A stretch of DNA of 64,000 nucleotides from JAGVSR01 sp963742405 (GCA_963742405.1 CAVUMB010000007.1:682001-746000); one strand, 5' to 3'; numbered from the stretch's first letter, positions 34,671-43,959 are shown. Notes: a model not told the origin generated them from the letters alone. A program made the numbers and translations.

Positions 34671-37171
34671 ATGCGGGCACGCGCTCGTCCGGCTTATCGG
34701 AAACAACCGGCCCGGCGGGCCGCTCCGGCAACCGTACCGTGACGCGCGTGCCAATTCCAGGCTTGCTGTCGAGGATCACGCGGCCCTTGTGCAGTTCGGC
34801 GAGGCTGCGGACGAGCGAAAGGCCAAGGCCAGGGCCGCGGTGTTCTGACCCCAGGCTGCGACTTTCGAAACGATCGAACACGCGCGGCTGCTGTTCCACG
34901 GGAATCCCGACCCCGTTGTCCTCGACCGCAAAGCAAATGTCGCTGCCCTCGCGCCAGCACTCCAGCCGCACGACACCACCTGGACGCGAAAAGCCGATTG
35001 CGTTCGACATCAGATTGTAAAGGATTTGCCGCACGCGCGCTTCGTCTGCAATGAACGGCCCGGCATGATCTTCCAGCGGCGACGTCGATCGTCAGACCGG
35101 CCGTGACAGCCTTTTCGCGTAGGGCGAGGATGGTTGCATCGATGACTTCGCGCGGTTCGACGCTCGTCAGCCGTAACTCCAGCGCCCCAGCGTCTATGGT
35201 GGCCAAATCGAGGATGCCATCGATGGTCGACAAAAGCGCCTTCGACGACACTGAGATATGTCCCAGATACTCGCTCTGCTTGGGCGACAATGTACCAAGT
35301 TTTGGACTGGCCATGAATTCGCTGAACCCGATAATGTTGGTCAGCGGCGTACGTAGTTCGTAAGACACATGCCCGATAAAGCGGTTCTTCAGGTTATCGG
35401 CCGCAACAAGCGCTTCGTTGCGTTCGCGTAGTGTCCGCTCGTAGGCCTTGGCGTCCGTGACATCGGCGAACGTCAGCAGCATGCCGCCATCAGGCAAGGG
35501 CGTTGCGGCGTAATCGATGACGCTGCCATCCGGCCGCGTCATCGCTCCTTCCATGGGCGAGCGCGCAGCGGTGATCGAGGTCACGGCCTTCACGATTTTC
35601 TGCCACGTGTGCCCGTCGTCGAACAGAACCTTGGCATTGGCGACGAACTCATCGATGTGCGGCGTACTTGCCAGCAGGCGGTGGGACATCCGCCAGATCT
35701 GGGCAAACGCGCTGTTGAACAGTTTAAGGCGTCCGTCGGTGCCAAACACCGCCACACCTTCCTTCAAGCTGTTCAGCGTTTCACCCTGCGTGCGCGTCAG
35801 CGCGACATAGCGCCGTTCCAGCGACAGCGCTTCCGTCTTGTCGTCATAAAAATAGGTCACACCGCCATCCGGACGACGTTCGGCGGCGACATGCACCACG
35901 CGCCCGCTCTTCAAGTGCCACCAATCCTCGAATTCCGTCAGCTCGGTGTAGCAGGCGAGCAGTCGCGATTTCCATTCGCGGTAGTTAGCGACGTCCGGAA
36001 GCTGACTTTCTTCGCGGAGTTGGTCGAGAATGGCTCCATCCTGAGGGCCCGATTTCAACCAGGCTTCATCGAGTTGCCAGAGCGTGCGATAGGCCTCGTT
36101 GTGGAAAGTCAGGCGGCGATCGGCACTGAAAATGGCAACTGCTGTGGCAACCCGGTCGAGCGTTCTGTCATAGGCCGCGACCTGCCGGTCGAGCGCCGTC
36201 TGGGCGTGTTCGAGAGCGGTGACGTCGATTGCCGCACCCGCACTCGCGTCCGCCAGTGGTAGAGCGATGACCTGATGCGGCTTTTGATCTCCGCCGACGA
36301 TCAGCCCGAGCCGCTCTTCATAAACCTTGCCCACTTTGTGCTTGCGCTCGATAGCCCTGCGCTGCCGCGATTCCAGAAGTTCGATCTGCGAGGCGATGAC
36401 CTCAGCATCACTGTCCGCCTCGACGGCTGCGACGTAGGCCTTGTTGACCCAGGTCAGCCGCCCGTTGCCATCGCGCAGCCATGCCGGGTTCGGCAAGGCA
36501 TTGAGCAGCGCCCGGCTCGAACGCACGTCGCGGGCGATTTTCTTCTGATGGTCGAGAATAAGTCCCAGGTCGCGCTTGTAACCGGCGACGTCCCGCATGC
36601 GCAGGATCGCGCGGCTCCCGGCGGCCCGGCCATCCGCTTCGATATGTCCGCCGGCCGCGGTCCGCAGGATCATGTTGAACGCGCGGCCCTCGGAAAACAG
36701 CGCATCGAGCGCTGATTTCAAATCCGCCGCCGACTTTTGCTCAAGCCACATGCCGAAGCGCAATAGTTCCTGATGACTGGACGGCAGGCCAGGGATCCCC
36801 GTCAGGGATTGCGCGACGATTTCAAGGCCGCGGCCCTGCTCCCAGTGCACGAGGATTTGCGGCTCGGCCTTGATTAAAGCCTCCGATGAGGCCAGCCGCC
36901 GCCGCAGGTCCTGGACTTCGGTGCTGCGCTGAGCCGCCGTTCTGCGCGACGCCGCAAACGCCGACAGGATCGTCGCCACGGCCGCGAAGATCGCAGCCCC
37001 CGCCAGTGCCATGATGATCAGCGCATTGAGCCCGGCGGTCTCCGGTTCAGCCACCGCCCGGTCGTCGTTGACGTTGATCGTTACCACCAGCACACAGGCA
37101 ATACTGGCCACCAGCAGCATGGCAAGCTCAAGCCGCGAATTTCCAATTTTGGCGCGGTAACTGCTTTGCAT
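34645..37171 (-). pseudogene. divL: DivL-type cell-cycle kinase (Tyr in place of His), one frameshift
   Basis: A sensor-kinase-like protein of about 842 residues. Two N-terminal membrane helices (LAMLLVASIACVLVVTIN; LNALIIMALAGAAIFAAVAT) are followed by several PAS-like domains (for example LNALPNPAWLRDGNGRLTWV), a dimerisation helix and an ATPase domain. The phospho-acceptor motif reads HVSYELRTPLTNIIGFSEFM: Tyr604 occupies the His position, the hallmark of DivL, which controls CckA-CtrA by binding DivK. The ATPase part (NLMSNAIGFSRPGG; VEDNGVGIPVEQQPR; GPGLGLSLVRSLAELHKG) lies in another frame after about 35078 (one extra or two missing bases). Both parts look functional otherwise. The gene lies between ahcY and tsaE, as in rhizobia. 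Confidence 0.85.
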
Positions 37172-37364
37172 GGTGAAGTGGGGCTGCCAATGAGGATAGC
37201 TAGCTGGGAAAGCTGTGCCGGACGCGGCTGCAACTCCCCGAAAAATTTGAGAAAACGATCTACAGCCGAATCGGTACCGGGCCCCTGCGAATCGCTTTGC
37301 CGATTATGCGGAGCGATTGCCGGGCTGACCAGTGCAGCAGCCCCACAGACAGCGGCTCAGCGCA

Positions 37365-37399
37365 GCAAAAACGGCGCTGCCCGAGCAGGCAACGCCGTT
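37365..37399 (-). terminator. rho-independent terminator after ahcY
   Basis: On the minus strand AACGGCGTTGCC (37399-37388) pairs with GGCAGCGCCGTT (37381-37370), one G-T wobble, 6-base loop, followed by a T run (37371-37367). It lies 42 bases after the ahcY stop and separates ahcY from divL. Confidence 0.85.
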
Positions 37400-37440
37400 A
37401 TCACGTTCGGGCCGGGTGTGCGGGGAACCCGCCAGCCGGA

Positions 37441-38865
37441 TTAGTAGCGATAATGTTCGGGCTTGAACGGCCCCTGTTCGGGCACGCCTATGTAGTCGGC
37501 TTGGTCCTTGGACATCTTGGTCAGTTTCACACCGAGCTTGGCAAGGTGCAGGGCCGCAACCTTCTCGTCGAGCACTTTGGGGAGGGTGTAGACCTTCTTC
37601 TCGTATTTGCCCTTTTGGCCCCAAAGTTCGATCTGGGCGAGCGTTTGGTTTGAGAACGACGACGACATTACGAACGACGGGTGACCCATCGCGTTGCCAA
37701 GGTTCACCAGACGGCCCTCGGACAGAAGAATGATCCGGTTGCCTTTCGGAAACTCGATTTCATCGACCTGCGGCTTGACGTTGGTCCACTTGAAGTTCTT
37801 CAGCCCCGCAACCTGGATTTCGTTGTCGAAGTGGCCGATATTGCAGACGATGGCGCGGTCTTTCATCTGCCGCATGTGCTCGATCGTGATGATATCCCGG
37901 TTGCCGGTCGCGGTGACGTAGATGTCGGCGCGTGGCAGCGCATCTTCGATGGTGGCGACTTCGTAGCCCTCCATGGCGGCCTGCAGGGCGCAGATCGGGT
38001 CGACTTCCGATACGATAACGCGAGCGCCGGCTTGGCGCAGCGATGCCGCCGAACCCTTGCCGACGTCGCCGAACCCAGCCACGAACGCAACCTTGCCGGC
38101 CATCATCACGTCGGTGCCGCGACGCAGGGCATCAACGAGCGATTCGCGGCAGCCGTAGAGGTTGTCGAACTTCGATTTCGTCACCGAATCATTGACGTTG
38201 ATCGCGGGAAACAGGAGTTTCCCGGCTTCCGCGAGCTTGTACAAGCGGTGCACCCCGGTCGTCGTTTCTTCCGAAACGCCCTTGATGTTCTTGGCAACCT
38301 CGGCGAACCAGCCTTTCGGCTTGTCCTTGAGCAAGCGCTTGATCAGCGCGAAAAAGATCTCTTCCTCTTCTGAACCCGGCTGATCAAGGAATGCGGTATC
38401 GCCCTGTTCGGCTGTCAGTCCATGATGGACAAGCATCGTGGCATCGCCGCCGTCATCGAGGATCATGTTCGGCGTTCCACCGCCAGCACTGCCATCAGGC
38501 TTGTGCCAATCGAACAATTTCGCGGTGTAGTCCCAATACTCGGCGAGCGTCTCGCCCTTATAGGCAAAAACCGGGATGCCCGCCGCCGCGATGGCGGCAG
38601 CCGCATGATCCTGCGTCGAGAAAATGTTGCACGAAACCCAGCGGACGTCCGCGCCAAGTGCCTTCAGCGTTTCGATCAGAACCGCCGTCTGGATCGTCAT
38701 GTGCAGCGAGCCGGCAATACGCGCGCCTTTGAGTGGCTGCGCCGGACCATATTCCTCGCGGATCGCCATCAAGCCGGGCATCTCGGTCTCCGCCAGGTCG
38801 ATTTCCTTGCGGCCGAAGGGAGCAAGGCTCATGTCTTTGACGATGTAGTCGGGCGCGGCGGTCAT
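37441..38865 (-). CDS. ahcY: adenosylhomocysteinase
   Basis: Splits S-adenosylhomocysteine to adenosine and homocysteine, removing the inhibitor of methyltransferases. The 474-residue protein has GARIAGSLHMTIQTAVLIET, RWVSCNIFSTQDHAAAAIA, AINVNDSVTKSKFDNLYGC (substrate-binding Asn/Lys), the NAD site VAFVAGFGDVGKGSAASL, and the C-terminal NAD-closing PFKPEHYRY. An AGGAG-type ribosome binding site lies six bases before the ATG at 38865. The leader upstream contains a hairpin and a palindrome (separate entries), suggesting regulation by the methionine-cycle state. Single-gene unit with its own terminator. Confidence 0.98.
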   Translation of the reverse strand: MTAAPDYIVKDMSLAPFGRKEIDLAETEMPGLMAIREEYGPAQPLKGARIAGSLHMTIQTAVLIETLKALGADVRWVSCNIFSTQDHAAAAIAAAGIPVFAYKGETLAEYWDYTAKLFDWHKPDGSAGGGTPNMILDDGGDATMLVHHGLTAEQGDTAFLDQPGSEEEEIFFALIKRLLKDKPKGWFAEVAKNIKGVSEETTTGVHRLYKLAEAGKLLFPAINVNDSVTKSKFDNLYGCRESLVDALRRGTDVMMAGKVAFVAGFGDVGKGSAASLRQAGARVIVSEVDPICALQAAMEGYEVATIEDALPRADIYVTATGNRDIITIEHMRQMKDRAIVCNIGHFDNEIQVAGLKNFKWTNVKPQVDEIEFPKGNRIILLSEGRLVNLGNAMGHPSFVMSSSFSNQTLAQIELWGQKGKYEKKVYTLPKVLDEKVAALHLAKLGVKLTKMSKDQADYIGVPEQGPFKPEHYRY

Positions 38866-38914
38866 TCAGGACTCCTGGGAAGGATTGGACGGCAAAGACG
38901 GACCGCGCCTATCT

Positions 38915-38968
38915 GCGAGGCTGGGGACCATGGTTGCGGCCCCTATACCCCGGCCCGCCGAACCTCGC
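38915..38968 (-). ncRNA. structured 5' leader of ahcY
   Basis: On the minus strand GCGAGGTT (38968-38961) can pair with AGCCTCGC (38922-38915) over 8 positions including one G-T, closing a GC-rich 38-base interior that can form further pairing (GGGG with CCCC). The stem lies about 50 bases before the ahcY start and just downstream of the palindrome at 38973. It does not show the conserved core of the known SAH riboswitch. Candidate RNA regulatory element, not identified. Confidence 0.35.
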
Positions 38969-38972
38969 AACA

Positions 38973-38994
38973 ACATATAAGCAAGTCTTTATGT
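38973..38994. promoter_or_regulatory. palindromic operator upstream of ahcY
   Basis: ACATATAAG (38973-38981), 5 bases, CTTTATGT (38987-38994): an imperfect AT-rich palindrome in a GC-rich region, about 110 bases upstream of ahcY and just before the leader stem. ArsR-family regulators of the methionine cycle (SahR/SamR-type) bind AT-rich palindromes of similar look. Naming the regulator is inference. Confidence 0.45.
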
Positions 38995-39051
38995 CCCACG
39001 GCATGGCCGCAGCCGTTGCGCACAACGTTTGGAGATAGCAGCCGCGGAAAG

Positions 39052-39357
39052 CTAGCCTTCATCGGCCAATTCTTCCCCGAAGCCCATTTCGACAAGCGCT
39101 ACGAGAGCTTCGAGGGCCTCGGGCCCCTCCGGACCCGAACTGCGGATGTGCAATTGCGATCCAGGTCCCGCAGCCAGCATCATCAAACCCATGATCGATG
39201 TGCCGCCGACGGACTGCCCATCCTTGATCACCGTCACCGTTGCATTGAAGCTTTCTGCGGTTTTCACGAATTTCGCTGAGGCCCGCGCGTGCAAACCCTT
39301 CCGGTTGACGACGGTCACAACAGCCACAGGCTCGGGACTACCGGCAATTTCGGGCAT
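39052..39357 (-). CDS. ptsH: phosphocarrier protein HPr
   Basis: A 101-residue HPr with the phosphorylated His23 in VVNRKGLHARASAKFVK and the regulatory Ser54 in DGQSVGGTSIMGLMMLAAGP, the target of HPr kinase. The start at 39357 (MPEIAGSPEP) is the first Met in the proper region; the long open frame upstream of it is not coding. It lies 14 bases after the EIIA gene. With EIIA and HprK it forms the alphaproteobacterial regulatory PTS, which controls carbon/nitrogen responses rather than sugar import. Confidence 0.95.
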   Translation of the reverse strand: MPEIAGSPEPVAVVTVVNRKGLHARASAKFVKTAESFNATVTVIKDGQSVGGTSIMGLMMLAAGPGSQLHIRSSGPEGPEALEALVALVEMGFGEELADEG

Positions 39358-39371
39358 GGGTACGCGGCTCT

Positions 39372-39776
39372 CTAGCTTTCGCCCGACAGTTCCTGGCTCG
39401 CCACCTTGATGTACTTGCGCCCGGCTTCGCGCGCCCGGGTGACGGCCTCCAGCATCGGCAACTCGCGGCGCAGCGATGCAAGTTTCACGAGAATCGGTAG
39501 GTTGATGCCGGCGATGACCTCGACCGGTGCCTCGTCCATCACCGAAATTGCGAGATTGGAGGGCGTGCCGCCGAACATATCGGTCAACACGATCACTCCC
39601 TCGCCCGAGTCGGCGCGCTTGACGGCATCGAGAATCTCGCCCCGGCGCTGGGCCATATCGTCTTCCGGCCCGATCGCAACTGTTTCCAGCTGGCTTTGCC
39701 GGCCAACGATGTGTTCGAGCGCAGCACGAAACTCGGTGGCAAGCCCGCCGTGCGTGACGATGACTAGTCCGATCAT
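39372..39776 (-). CDS. PTS EIIA component, mannose (EIIA-Man) type
   Basis: A 134-residue protein of the EIIA-Man fold: GLVIVTHGGLATEFRAALEH with the phosphorylated His9, then LTDMFGGTPSNLAISVMDEA and AGINLPILVKLASLRR. In rhizobia and other alphaproteobacteria this EIIA occurs without sugar permeases, next to HPr and HprK, and acts as a regulator (sometimes named ptsM or manX). No EIIB/C genes are seen here, fitting that role. Confidence 0.93.
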   Translation of the reverse strand: MIGLVIVTHGGLATEFRAALEHIVGRQSQLETVAIGPEDDMAQRRGEILDAVKRADSGEGVIVLTDMFGGTPSNLAISVMDEAPVEVIAGINLPILVKLASLRRELPMLEAVTRAREAGRKYIKVASQELSGES

Positions 39777-39909
39777 CCGGCCTTCCTTGACCCACGCGAC
39801 CGATCCGGCCGGGCTTCAATAGCCCTGAGTACCTATCGCGGCGCGCAGACTTACAACTGTTCGGTGCCTGGCAAAAGCCCCTTGCGGAAAGGGGCTGATG
39901 CACATGTCT

Positions 39910-40392
39910 TTAAGGTGAAGCCCTTTGCCAGGGCTTTTGCGACAAGGCGAGTGCGAGTTTCAGTGGCGTGGAAGCCTCATACGCGGCAATTCTGAGCAGC
40001 GGAAGATGGACCCCGAGCAAGCTTTCGAACGGCCACGGGTCCGGCAGGCGGTCCAGGTCTTGTCGTCCGGTTAACTCGACGATCAGCGTTAATGTGGCCT
40101 GCGCGAGGTGAGCCCACGGTAGGATGCCGAGCCCTCTGACCTCGATAAGACCTTCCAGAGCAGGGGGAGGCATGACCGACAGCGCGCCGCCACTCCGCCG
40201 GACAATCACTTGATCATCGGCCACCAGTTCAAATGATGCCCCGACAAAGCAACTATGTGTCAAACCCAACAATCTCAGCGCCAGATCTGATTTTCCGCAA
40301 CCCGACGGTCCGCGCAGCAGAATAGCCTCGCCGCCGGAGGAAATGGCGGTGCCATGCACGATCACTGTTTCAGTACCGCCGGTGAGTGCCAC
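39910..40392 (-). CDS. hprK: HPr kinase/phosphorylase (short alphaproteobacterial type)
   Basis: Phosphorylates HPr on its regulatory Ser. From the GTG at 40392 the protein has 160 residues, the short form lacking the N-terminal domain of Gram-positive HprK. The P-loop is AILLRGPSGCGKSDLALRLL and the signature part reads LIEVRGLGIL; ELVADDQVIVRRSGG carries conserved acidic residues. The start was chosen because GGAGG precedes it by five bases; the start overlaps the chvG stop by 23 bases. This couples it to the ChvG-ChvI genes, as in rhizobia. Confidence 0.93.
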   Translation of the reverse strand: MALTGGTETVIVHGTAISSGGEAILLRGPSGCGKSDLALRLLGLTHSCFVGASFELVADDQVIVRRSGGALSVMPPPALEGLIEVRGLGILPWAHLAQATLTLIVELTGRQDLDRLPDPWPFESLLGVHLPLLRIAAYEASTPLKLALALSQKPWQRASP

Positions 40393-42214
40393 CCGAGCCT
40401 CCGCGAGAGGTCGTGTTTTGCCGCGGCAGCCTGACGACGAAACGCGCACCGATCGGACTCGTTTCCGGCGCCGAGCCGGCCGGGCGGCGATTTTCTGCCC
40501 AGATTTCCCCGCCGTGCGCCCGCACGATTTCGCGCGAGATCGACAGACCGAGGCCGGAATTCTTACCCCGTAGCGCCTCTGACTGAGGCCGGTCCGTATA
40601 AAACCGGTCGAAGATAATGGCCAAACGGTCTTCCGGAATTCCGGGTCCCTGATCGTCGATGCTGATTTCGACGTTCTGCGCGGTCTGTCGAACGGTAATC
40701 ACCACCACGCCATCGGCCGGGGAGAACGACACGGCGTTGTCGACCAGGTTCGTGATCACCTGGCCGAGCCGACCCTCGTGCCCCGTCACCTTCAAGGTTT
40801 GCGGGTCAACGCCGTGATCGACGACGACCCGAACGCTGCGATCGTCTTCCGAAAGGATATCGCGGAATATCTTGGCGACGCTGTCAACAACGTCGAACAC
40901 AAGCGTTGGCACCATCGCCTGCCGCGCCAGTTCGGCATCGAGCCGCGACGCATTCGACACATCGGTGATCAAACGATTGAGCCGCTTCAGTTCATTCTTG
41001 ATCTGGCGGACGAGTTCATCGCGCTGCTCCGGCGTTTTCGCATACACGAGACTTTCAGCCGTTGATCGCGCGGCGGTGAGCGGGTTCTTCAACTCGTGCG
41101 CCACATCGGCAGCGAAACTCTCACTCGATTCGATGCGACGGTAGAGCGCCGCGGTCATCGACCGAAAGGCGCGCGACAGCTGGCCTACCTCGTCGTTGCG
41201 CTCGGCATAGTCGGGAAGCTGCGCTCGCGCGTTGATGTTACGGCTGACTTCTTCTGCTGCATCCGACAATCGACGGATCGGCTCGGCAACGGTGCGCGCC
41301 AGCAGCAACGACGACACCAGCGTCGCAACGAGCGCGATAACGGCGAGCAGCGTAATCCGCCACCGCTCCTCGCCCAGTGACTTTTCGATGTCTCCTGGCC
41401 GGGTCGAGAGCAGCAGCGCGCCGAGGATCGCATTGGCACGCCGGATGGGGACCGCGATCGATACGATCTGCTCACCGTCGGGATCGAGCAGCAAGAGCGG
41501 AGTTGCCGTGCCTTCGAGCGCCGCGCGCACTTCAGGATAGGCTGTGCCTTTGCCGCTGCCGATTTCCTTGTAGACCGGTAGATGTTCGTCGATCAGCACC
41601 GCGGTCAACCGGGTCCAGAAATTTCGCGGCTTACTGGTTTTCTCCGGTTCCGCGGCAGGTCGCGTCAGTTGCCCCTTGGTGAGTAAAGTCGCGGTATCGA
41701 CAATCAGCGTTCCATCGCGGCCATAAATTCGCGCGCGGTTCTTCGTGTGCTGGATCAGCCGGCGCAGGATGGGCGTCGCACGCTCTGGCCGGATCGAGAG
41801 CTGCAGCGAGGAAAATCCGTCGTCGCGATAAGGAACACGGGCTTTGTCCGGCCGGTTGGCTTGTTCAAGATTGATTTCAATGTTGCCTTGCTCAATGCGC
41901 GCGTCGCTGGCGATGGCCGCCGCGATGAGTTCGCCTTGCGTTCGAAGCGATTCCTTTTTCGCTTCGACGAGCCAGGTTTGATAATGGCTGAGGTAATAGA
42001 TCCCGCCGATCATGACCACGAGACCGACGAGATTGGCGATCAGAATGCGCCGCGTCAGGCTCGCTGATGCTGAACGGAAAGGACGCCCGCGCTGGACGCG
42101 CCGGACAAGCCGTCGGGCCCGCCTTGCAACCGCCCGCAGCCAATCCGTCAGCACGTTCGGGACGGGAATTCTGCTGGGTGTCGAGAGCCACGTCACCTCT
42201 CCGCTCGCCCTCAT
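40370..42214 (-). CDS. chvG: sensor histidine kinase ChvG (ExoS type)
   Basis: Membrane sensor for acid and envelope stress in rhizobia and Agrobacterium, controlling ChvI. The 614-residue protein has a basic cytoplasmic start, two membrane helices (ILIANLVGLVVMIGGIYYL; ITLLAVIALVATLVSSLLLA) around a periplasmic sensor of roughly 210 residues, a HAMP segment (VAEPIRRLSDAAEEVSRNIN), the phospho-acceptor His in FAADVAHELKNPLTAARSTA, and ATPase boxes NLVDNAVSFSPADG and GLGLSISREIVRAHGG. A Met 14 codons earlier (42256) is possible. It is 76 bases downstream of chvI, with a terminator-like hairpin between them. Confidence 0.95.
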   Translation of the reverse strand: MRASGEVTWLSTPSRIPVPNVLTDWLRAVARRARRLVRRVQRGRPFRSASASLTRRILIANLVGLVVMIGGIYYLSHYQTWLVEAKKESLRTQGELIAAAIASDARIEQGNIEINLEQANRPDKARVPYRDDGFSSLQLSIRPERATPILRRLIQHTKNRARIYGRDGTLIVDTATLLTKGQLTRPAAEPEKTSKPRNFWTRLTAVLIDEHLPVYKEIGSGKGTAYPEVRAALEGTATPLLLLDPDGEQIVSIAVPIRRANAILGALLLSTRPGDIEKSLGEERWRITLLAVIALVATLVSSLLLARTVAEPIRRLSDAAEEVSRNINARAQLPDYAERNDEVGQLSRAFRSMTAALYRRIESSESFAADVAHELKNPLTAARSTAESLVYAKTPEQRDELVRQIKNELKRLNRLITDVSNASRLDAELARQAMVPTLVFDVVDSVAKIFRDILSEDDRSVRVVVDHGVDPQTLKVTGHEGRLGQVITNLVDNAVSFSPADGVVVITVRQTAQNVEISIDDQGPGIPEDRLAIIFDRFYTDRPQSEALRGKNSGLGLSISREIVRAHGGEIWAENRRPAGSAPETSPIGARFVVRLPRQNTTSRGGSGGTHRRY

Positions 42215-42227
42215 GGCATCACACGTT

Positions 42228-42266
42228 GAAAACAAACGGGGCCGCCCTTGTCGCAAGGCAGCCCCG
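42228..42266 (-). terminator. hairpin with T-rich tail between chvI and chvG
   Basis: On the minus strand a GC-rich stem (42266-42254 with 42250-42237, 3-base loop, one or two mismatches) is followed by GTTTGTTTT (42236-42228). It looks like an intrinsic terminator after chvI; its tail ends only 14 bases before the chvG start. It may set the ratio of regulator to kinase or act as an attenuator. Confidence 0.65.
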
Positions 42267-42290
42267 GCGAACCCTCAACGTGCGCGCCGA

Positions 42291-42998
42291 TCAGGCTTCC
42301 TTGAACCGGTAGCCAACGCCGTAGAGCGTCTCGATGACATCGAAATCGTCGTCGACCTGCTTGAACTTCTTGCGCAGCCGTTTGATGTGGCTGTCGATGG
42401 TCCGGTCGTCAACATAAACCTGATCGTCGTAGGCCGCGTCCATCAACGCATCGCGGGTCTTAACCACACCAGGTCGTTGCGCTAGCGCCTGCAGGATCAA
42501 AAACTCCGTCACCGTGAGAGTCACGGGCTTGTTGTCCCAGTGGCAGGTATGCCGCTCGGGATCGAGCTTCAGTTTGCCCCGTTCCAGCGTATGGGACACA
42601 GTCGGGGACGGCGCAGTGCCATCTTTAGGCGCAAACCGTCGCAGGATCGCGCGAACCCGCTCGATGATCAGCCGCTGTGAAAACGGCTTTGTGATATAGT
42701 CGTCCGCCCCCATCTTGAGGCCGAACAACTGGTCGATCTCCTCGTCTTTCGACGTCAGGAAAATCACCGGCATGTCGGACTGCTGCCGAACGCGGCGCAG
42801 CAGCTCCATTCCATCCATGCGCGGCATCTTGATGTCGAAGATGCCAAGGTCGGCAGGATCTTCGGTCAACGCTTCGAGCGCGGCGGCGCCGTCATTGTAG
42901 GTTCTGACCTTGTAGCCTTCGGCTTCGAGTGCCATGCCGAGAGAAGTCAGGATGTTGCGCTCGTCGTCGACCAACGCGATCGTGGTCTTTTCCTTCAT
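42291..42998 (-). CDS. chvI: response regulator ChvI
   Basis: OmpR-type regulator of 235 residues: receiver domain with acidic pocket (TIALVDDERNILTSLGMALE), phospho-Asp55 in DLGIFDIKMPRMDGMELL, switch Thr in VIFLTSKDEEIDQLFGL and Lys in DDYITKPFSQRL. The C-terminal winged-helix domain has VTLTVTEFLILQALAQRPG and DDRTIDSHIKRLRKKFK. ATG 42998 fits the family. It drives exopolysaccharide, motility and acid-response genes in relatives. The start faces the hugZ-like gene, so the two share a 196-base promoter region. Confidence 0.97.
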   Translation of the reverse strand: MKEKTTIALVDDERNILTSLGMALEAEGYKVRTYNDGAAALEALTEDPADLGIFDIKMPRMDGMELLRRVRQQSDMPVIFLTSKDEEIDQLFGLKMGADDYITKPFSQRLIIERVRAILRRFAPKDGTAPSPTVSHTLERGKLKLDPERHTCHWDNKPVTLTVTEFLILQALAQRPGVVKTRDALMDAAYDDQVYVDDRTIDSHIKRLRKKFKQVDDDFDVIETLYGVGYRFKEA

Positions 42999-43194
42999 GG
43001 TCCCTATATCCTCGCAGCGCCTGATGCTCACGGCGCAATATGGCCCCAACTGGGATCAATTGTGGCAGAGCGACCGGTATGGTCGATCCGCCAGCATGCC
43101 TTGATGGTGGCGGAACCTTGTGTAGCCTTTGTCCTGAACCGTAGCTGAATAAGGCAGAAGGGCAAACCAAAGGATCGGCACCTGCTAGGACAAA

Positions 43195-43959
43195 ATGACA
43201 GATCATCTAGGAAAATCAGCGCTTAACCCGTCCCCTGCGGCCGCTGTAAAAATACTTCTGCGGCAGGCTCTCAAGGCCGCTTTGGCAACTCTCGAACGAA
43301 AAACAGGGTCGCCTTATGCTTCTTTGGTAACCCTGGCGACCTCCTCAGACGGTGCACCGCTGATTCTCATTTCGCGTCTTGCGGTCCACACCCAGAACAT
43401 CCTGGCTGACCCCCGCGCCGGCTTACTGATTGATGCAACCAGCGCCGAAGGCGACCCGCTCGCCGGTGGTCGGGTCAGCTTGACGGGCCGCCTTTCCGTT
43501 ACAGAAAATGAGAATGAGAAGCGCCGCTTCCTCACCCGCCATCCCCATGCAAATACGTATGCGGCCTTCTCCGATTTTGCCTTCTACCGCTTTACGATCG
43601 AGCGGGCCCACTTTGTCGGTGGCTTTGGCCGCATTATCGACCTGGAACCCCGGGATATTCTGATTGACGTCAGCGCAGCGGCGTCACTTTTCGAGGCCGA
43701 ATCCGATATCCTGGAGCACATGAACGCGGACCACACCGATGCCATTGCACTTTATGCCGCGCACAAAATTGGCGAGCCGCAAGTCCCTTCCGACTGGCAA
43801 ATGTCAGGCATTGACCCTGAGGGCCTCGACCTGATTGGCCCGTTCGGTCCACTTCGAATCAATTTCGCAACACCGATTGCGACGCCGGGTGAGGCGCGCA
43901 AGGCTCTTGCTGCGTTGGCGGCTCAAGCACGGGATAGAAACTCACAGGCCGATTATTAG
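43195..43959 (+). CDS. HugZ-like pyridoxamine-phosphate-oxidase-fold protein
   Basis: A 254-residue protein with an N-terminal split-barrel FMN-like domain (GSPYASLVTLATSSDGAPLI; AGGRVSLTGRLSVTENENEK) and the C-terminal DUF2470 domain (LEHMNADHTDAIALYAAHKI). This two-domain layout is that of HugZ/HutZ heme-utilisation proteins and related proteins of unknown role. The heme-ligating His is not certain. It lies between chvI and pckA, a common rhizobial arrangement. Confidence 0.88.
   Translation: MTDHLGKSALNPSPAAAVKILLRQALKAALATLERKTGSPYASLVTLATSSDGAPLILISRLAVHTQNILADPRAGLLIDATSAEGDPLAGGRVSLTGRLSVTENENEKRRFLTRHPHANTYAAFSDFAFYRFTIERAHFVGGFGRIIDLEPRDILIDVSAAASLFEAESDILEHMNADHTDAIALYAAHKIGEPQVPSDWQMSGIDPEGLDLIGPFGPLRINFATPIATPGEARKALAALAAQARDRNSQADY

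Noticed and set aside
38866..38994. SAH riboswitch upstream of ahcY
   Set aside because: The closing stem is right for a leader RNA but the conserved GAGGAGCGCTGC-type core of the known SAH riboswitch is absent; kept only as an unidentified structured leader.
39358..39903. Long N-terminal extension of HPr in the same open frame
   Set aside because: It overlaps the EIIA gene in another frame and reads as Arg-rich nonsense; HPr starts at 39357.
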